The notes under the pieces were generated by a model that saw only the letters and a program-made list of their open reading frames with translations, did not search any database and had not been told where the DNA came from. The position numbers and the translations under genes are program-made. A stretch of DNA of 64,000 bases. It comes from Pseudoclavibacter chungangensis (GTDB taxonomy: Bacteria > Actinomycetota > Actinomycetes > Actinomycetales > Microbacteriaceae). The stretch is from contig NZ_JACCFV010000001.1 in NCBI RefSeq assembly GCF_013410545.1, positions 3,844,001 through 3,908,000 on the forward strand, in the 5' to 3' direction. Of this stretch, positions 60,986 to 64,000 are shown in pieces. Position 1 is the stretch's first letter, and every line of letters starts with the position of its first letter.

Positions 60986-62740
60986 GTGACCAGAAGCCGG
61001 TCCACGGCGTCGGACGCGACGTCCGCCACGAGCACCGACCACCCCGGCGGCCCGAACCGACGCACCCGGCGCCGTGGCCTCGCGGTGGTCGCCACCGCGC
61101 TCGCGATCGCGCTCGGCGCGAGCGCCTGCACGTCGACCGGGGCCGACGGCGCAGGCTCGGGCGAGCCGGTCGACGGCGGCACGCTCTCGTTCGCCATCGC
61201 GAGCGACCTCGAGGGACTGCTCGACCCGCACTCGAGCCAGTTCGATGCCACGTCGACCGCGCTGCGGAACGTCTTCGACTCGCTCGTCGCGGTCACGCCC
61301 GACGGCGAGGTGCACCCGTGGCTCGCGAGCTCGTGGACGATCTCCGAGGACGGGCTCGAGTACGTCTTCCAGCTGCGTGACGACGTCACGTTCCATGACG
61401 GCGAGCCGTTCGACGCGGCGGCCGCGGTCGCGAACTTCGACCACATCTTCGCGCCCGAGACGGCGTCGGCGAAGATCGCGAGCGACCTCGGCGGTGACCG
61501 CTTCGCGGGCGCCGAGGCCACGGGCGACCACGAGCTGACCATCCGCCTGTCCGAGCCGTTCGCCCCGCTCCTTTCCGCACTCAGCACGACCTACGCGGGC
61601 ATGTACTCACCCGCCGCGCTCGCGGGACACTCGCAGGACGAGTTACGTGCGGGCGGCGCGGGCATCACGGTCGGGAGCGGGCCCTTCTCGGTCGCCGACC
61701 TCCTCGTCGGGCAGGAACTCGCGCTCACGAAGAACCCCGACTACGCGTGGCCGAGCGACATCTCCGCGAACCCCGGCGCCGCGCACCTCGACGGCGTCAC
61801 GATCCGGTTCATCCCCGAGGAGGCGGGCCGCGTCGGCGCCGTGCAGAGCGGCGAGACGCTCGTCGCGACCGACCTCACCCCGAAGGCCCTCGAGCAGATC
61901 GGGCGGGACGCCGTCACGACGCAGCTCACGACCGCGCCCGGCCTGCCCTGGTCGGCGATCCTCAACTGGGACCGCAACGCCCTCCACCCCGAGAGCGGCC
62001 CCGGCGTCTTCGCCGATGTGCGCGTCCGGCAGGCGTTCCAACTCGGCATCGACCTCGACGCCGCCGTGCAGGCCGCGTTCGGTGGTGGTCTCGAGCGGCC
62101 CTGGAGCATCCTCAGCCCCACCACGCCCAACGCGTACGACCCCGCCGTCGAGGGCACGTGGGCGCACGACCCGGCCCGCGCCGAAGCCCTCCTCGACGAG
62201 GCCGGCTGGACCGAGCGCGACGCCGAGGGGTACCGCGTGAAGGACGGGCAGCGGCTGCACATCGACTGGCTCAAGTGGATCGACGGCAACGAGGACAAGG
62301 TCGCGCTCGTCAACTTCCTCATCGAGGACCTCAAGCAGATCGGCATCGAACTCGTCTACGAGGAGACCGACGCCTACGCCGACCGTTGGCGCGTCGACGG
62401 CGTCAACGTCTACGACTGGGACATCACCGACTGGAGCTTCTCGTCGATCTCCGCCGACGGCGCCCTGCGTAGCCACCTCTCCACCGAGGGGTTCCAGAAC
62501 GCGAGCCGCGTCGCGGACCCCGAGATCGACCGGCTCCTCGACGAGGCCGTCGCGACGACCGACCCCGCGGAGCAGGCCGCGATCTACGCGAAGATCCAGG
62601 AGTGGAACGTGCAGAACGTCGCGATCGTGCCGCTGTTCCCGCTCCAGACCGCGGTCGTCATGGCCCCGAGCGTGCAGGGGGTGCAGTTCGACAGCTTCGG
62701 ACGCCCCGACTTCCAGGGCGCCTGGATCACCTCGGCATGA
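60986..62740 (+). CDS. ABC transporter substrate-binding lipoprotein, family 5
   Basis: A 584-residue extracellular lipoprotein. A basic N-terminus and hydrophobic stretch end in LGASAC with lipidated C48. The SBP_bac_5 core includes LVAVTPDGEVHPWLASSWTI, then FHDGEPFDAAAAVANFDHI. These proteins bind peptides, nickel chelates or other organics. GTG 60986 lies ten bases after GAGGAGC. It follows the monooxygenases by 149 bases and belongs with them functionally. Confidence 0.93.
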   Translation: MTRSRSTASDATSATSTDHPGGPNRRTRRRGLAVVATALAIALGASACTSTGADGAGSGEPVDGGTLSFAIASDLEGLLDPHSSQFDATSTALRNVFDSLVAVTPDGEVHPWLASSWTISEDGLEYVFQLRDDVTFHDGEPFDAAAAVANFDHIFAPETASAKIASDLGGDRFAGAEATGDHELTIRLSEPFAPLLSALSTTYAGMYSPAALAGHSQDELRAGGAGITVGSGPFSVADLLVGQELALTKNPDYAWPSDISANPGAAHLDGVTIRFIPEEAGRVGAVQSGETLVATDLTPKALEQIGRDAVTTQLTTAPGLPWSAILNWDRNALHPESGPGVFADVRVRQAFQLGIDLDAAVQAAFGGGLERPWSILSPTTPNAYDPAVEGTWAHDPARAEALLDEAGWTERDAEGYRVKDGQRLHIDWLKWIDGNEDKVALVNFLIEDLKQIGIELVYEETDAYADRWRVDGVNVYDWDITDWSFSSISADGALRSHLSTEGFQNASRVADPEIDRLLDEAVATTDPAEQAAIYAKIQEWNVQNVAIVPLFPLQTAVVMAPSVQGVQFDSFGRPDFQGAWITSA

Positions 62741-62783
62741 CGTCGCACGCGTCGCGCCCCTCGGCGACACTCCCGTCGGTCGG

Positions 62784-63782
62784 GTGAGGGACGTGTGGGT
62801 CGTCCGGGCACTCGGCCGCTGGATCTCGCAGGGTGCGCTCGTCATGTGGGGCGCGGTCACGCTCGCGTTCCTCCTGCTGAAGGCCGTGCCGGGCGACCCC
62901 GTCGACACGATCCTCGGTACCTCCGCGTCGGTTCCGGCCGAGACGCGGCAGGCGCTGCGGACGGACCTCGGGCTCGACCTGCCGCTGTGGCAGCAGTACC
63001 TCGCGGCGCTCGTCCGCCCCCTCACGGGTGACTTCGGGGTGTCGTATCGCGCGCGCCGCCCCGTGCTCGATCTGCTCGCCTCCCACGCCCTCCCCACGCT
63101 GTGGCTCACGCTGGCTGCGCTCGCCCTCGCCCTCGGCCTCGCGTACCTGCTTGCCGCCGTCACGCGGCGGGGCGTGTCGCGTCGCGTGGCCGACGTCGTC
63201 GAGCTCGTCGCGATCTCGAGCCCGACGTTCTGGATCGCGCTCGCGCTCGCACAGTGGTTCGCCTACCGCCTGAAGTGGCTGCCCGTGACTGGCGGCAACG
63301 AGGCGACACGGCTCATCCTGCCCGCGATCGCCCTCGCGATTCCGATGGCCGGGTACTTCGCGCAGCTCCTGCGCGACGGGCTCGACCGCGCCGAGCGGGA
63401 ACCGTTCGCCGAGACCGCCCGGGCCCGCGGGCTCAGTCGAGGCGGCCTGTTCGCGCGGCACACGCTCCGGCACTCGAGCGCGAGCCTGCTCACCGTCGTC
63501 GCGTTCAGCCTCGGCGGCCTGCTCGGCGGCACGGTGCTCGTCGAGAACGTGTTCGCGCGGCAGGGGCTCGGGCGCGTGACGCTCGACGCGATCATCAACC
63601 GCGACCTGCCCGTCGTGCTCGCCGTCACGATGCTCTCCGCACTCGTGTTCGTCGTCGTCAACGCGCTCGTCGACCTCATCGCGATGTTCGTCGATCCACG
63701 CCTGCGGACGATCGAGGGGCGGCGGCGCTCCGTCCGCGAGGCGGCCGAGACCGTCGACCCCGTGCGGACGGCAGCGGCATGA
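62784..63782 (+). CDS. ABC permease, DppB/OppB type
   Basis: A 332-residue inner-membrane permease with six helices: WGAVTLAFLLLKAVPGDPVD near the start is the DppB hallmark, and the cytosolic EAA-type loop is FAETARARGLSRGGLFARHT. GTG 62784 starts 43 bases after the lipoprotein. Its stop overlaps the next permease start by four bases. Confidence 0.93.
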   Translation: MRDVWVVRALGRWISQGALVMWGAVTLAFLLLKAVPGDPVDTILGTSASVPAETRQALRTDLGLDLPLWQQYLAALVRPLTGDFGVSYRARRPVLDLLASHALPTLWLTLAALALALGLAYLLAAVTRRGVSRRVADVVELVAISSPTFWIALALAQWFAYRLKWLPVTGGNEATRLILPAIALAIPMAGYFAQLLRDGLDRAEREPFAETARARGLSRGGLFARHTLRHSSASLLTVVAFSLGGLLGGTVLVENVFARQGLGRVTLDAIINRDLPVVLAVTMLSALVFVVVNALVDLIAMFVDPRLRTIEGRRRSVREAAETVDPVRTAAA

Positions 63783-64000
63783 GCGGCACGAACGGCGTGA
63801 ACAGCGCGAACGGCGCGAACGGCGCGAACGAGGGCACGCGAACCGGTTCGGCGCGAGCGAACGACGGTCCGGATGCGGGCACGACGGGGACGAAACGTCC
63901 GGGACCACCGGCACGTCGTTCGCGCATCCGGCCCGCCGATCTCGGCCTGTGGCTGTGCATCGCGTTCCTCGCCCTCGTACTCACGGCGGTGCTCGCGCCC
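63779..64000 (+). CDS. ABC permease, DppC/OppC type (cut by window end)
   Basis: The first 74 codons: a long Asn/Gly/Ala/Thr-rich cytosolic start (repeated NGAN units from GAACGGCGCG repeats) and the beginning of TM1 (LGLWLCIAFLALVLTAVLAP). Position after a DppB-type gene with ATGA overlap identifies it as the partner permease; ATPase genes should follow outside the window. Confidence 0.8.
   Translation, partial: MSGTNGVNSANGANGANEGTRTGSARANDGPDAGTTGTKRPGPPARRSRIRPADLGLWLCIAFLALVLTAVLAP

Overview
The window is very GC-rich, its ORFs are dense with alternative GTG starts, many neighbouring genes overlap by ATGA, and its families are typical of Actinomycetota (DUF222/HNH, WHG-type TetR, LAxTG-anchored protein, actinobacterial CydABDC, ISL3 transposases). 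A Micrococcales member such as a Microbacteriaceae fits, but no rRNA or other phylogenetic marker is present, so this is inference.

Layout. 1-8008: a truncated M20 peptidase, a CynX-type MFS permease followed by two tandem suppressor-of-fused-like proteins, a divergent EamA exporter/TetR pair with a double operator, and an MMPL transporter. 8552-16568: an ISL3-family IS whose transposase gene is split by a 6.6-kb integrative element (8951-15550). The element carries the 3' half of a tRNA-Gly(CCC), a frameshifted tyrosine integrase, a divergent cassette of small HTH proteins including a terminase-small-subunit-like one, and a Panacea/Doc toxin-antitoxin pair. It looks like a decaying phage satellite that integrated off-target. 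16.7-21.1 kb: a TPR protein and a LAxTG surface protein with a Gly-Ser stalk. 21.4-29.3 kb: M56 peptidase/BlaI regulator divergent from cydA-cydB-cydDC. 29.4-37.6 kb: ArsB/SLC13-like permease, DUF5937 ArsR regulator, amino-acid permease, PadR/DHA2 exporter, TetR/ketoacyl synthase. 38.2-43.8 kb: a DUF222/HNH gene preceded by tandemly duplicated copies of its own 5' end, then two further ISL3 elements, one with a perfect 8-bp target duplication. 44.2-58.3 kb: two HxlR-controlled redox loci sharing an operator-like palindrome, a LOG-family protein, Fpg and Nudix, an aldo/keto reductase, an MFS permease and a long repeat-rich tail-anchored protein. 58.6-64.0 kb: two luciferase-like monooxygenases followed by a peptide/nickel-type ABC importer cut by the window end.

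How genes work together: the BlaI/M56 pair may couple cell-wall signals to the cyd operon. The monooxygenase pair and its importer form a scavenging operon for an unknown organic substrate. The integrative element shows int, regulators, replication-like and packaging-like genes plus a defence-type cargo, but no relaxase and no virion genes. The window is also rich in short tandem arrays, both intergenic and inside genes, and has one dispersed palindrome present in two nearly identical copies.
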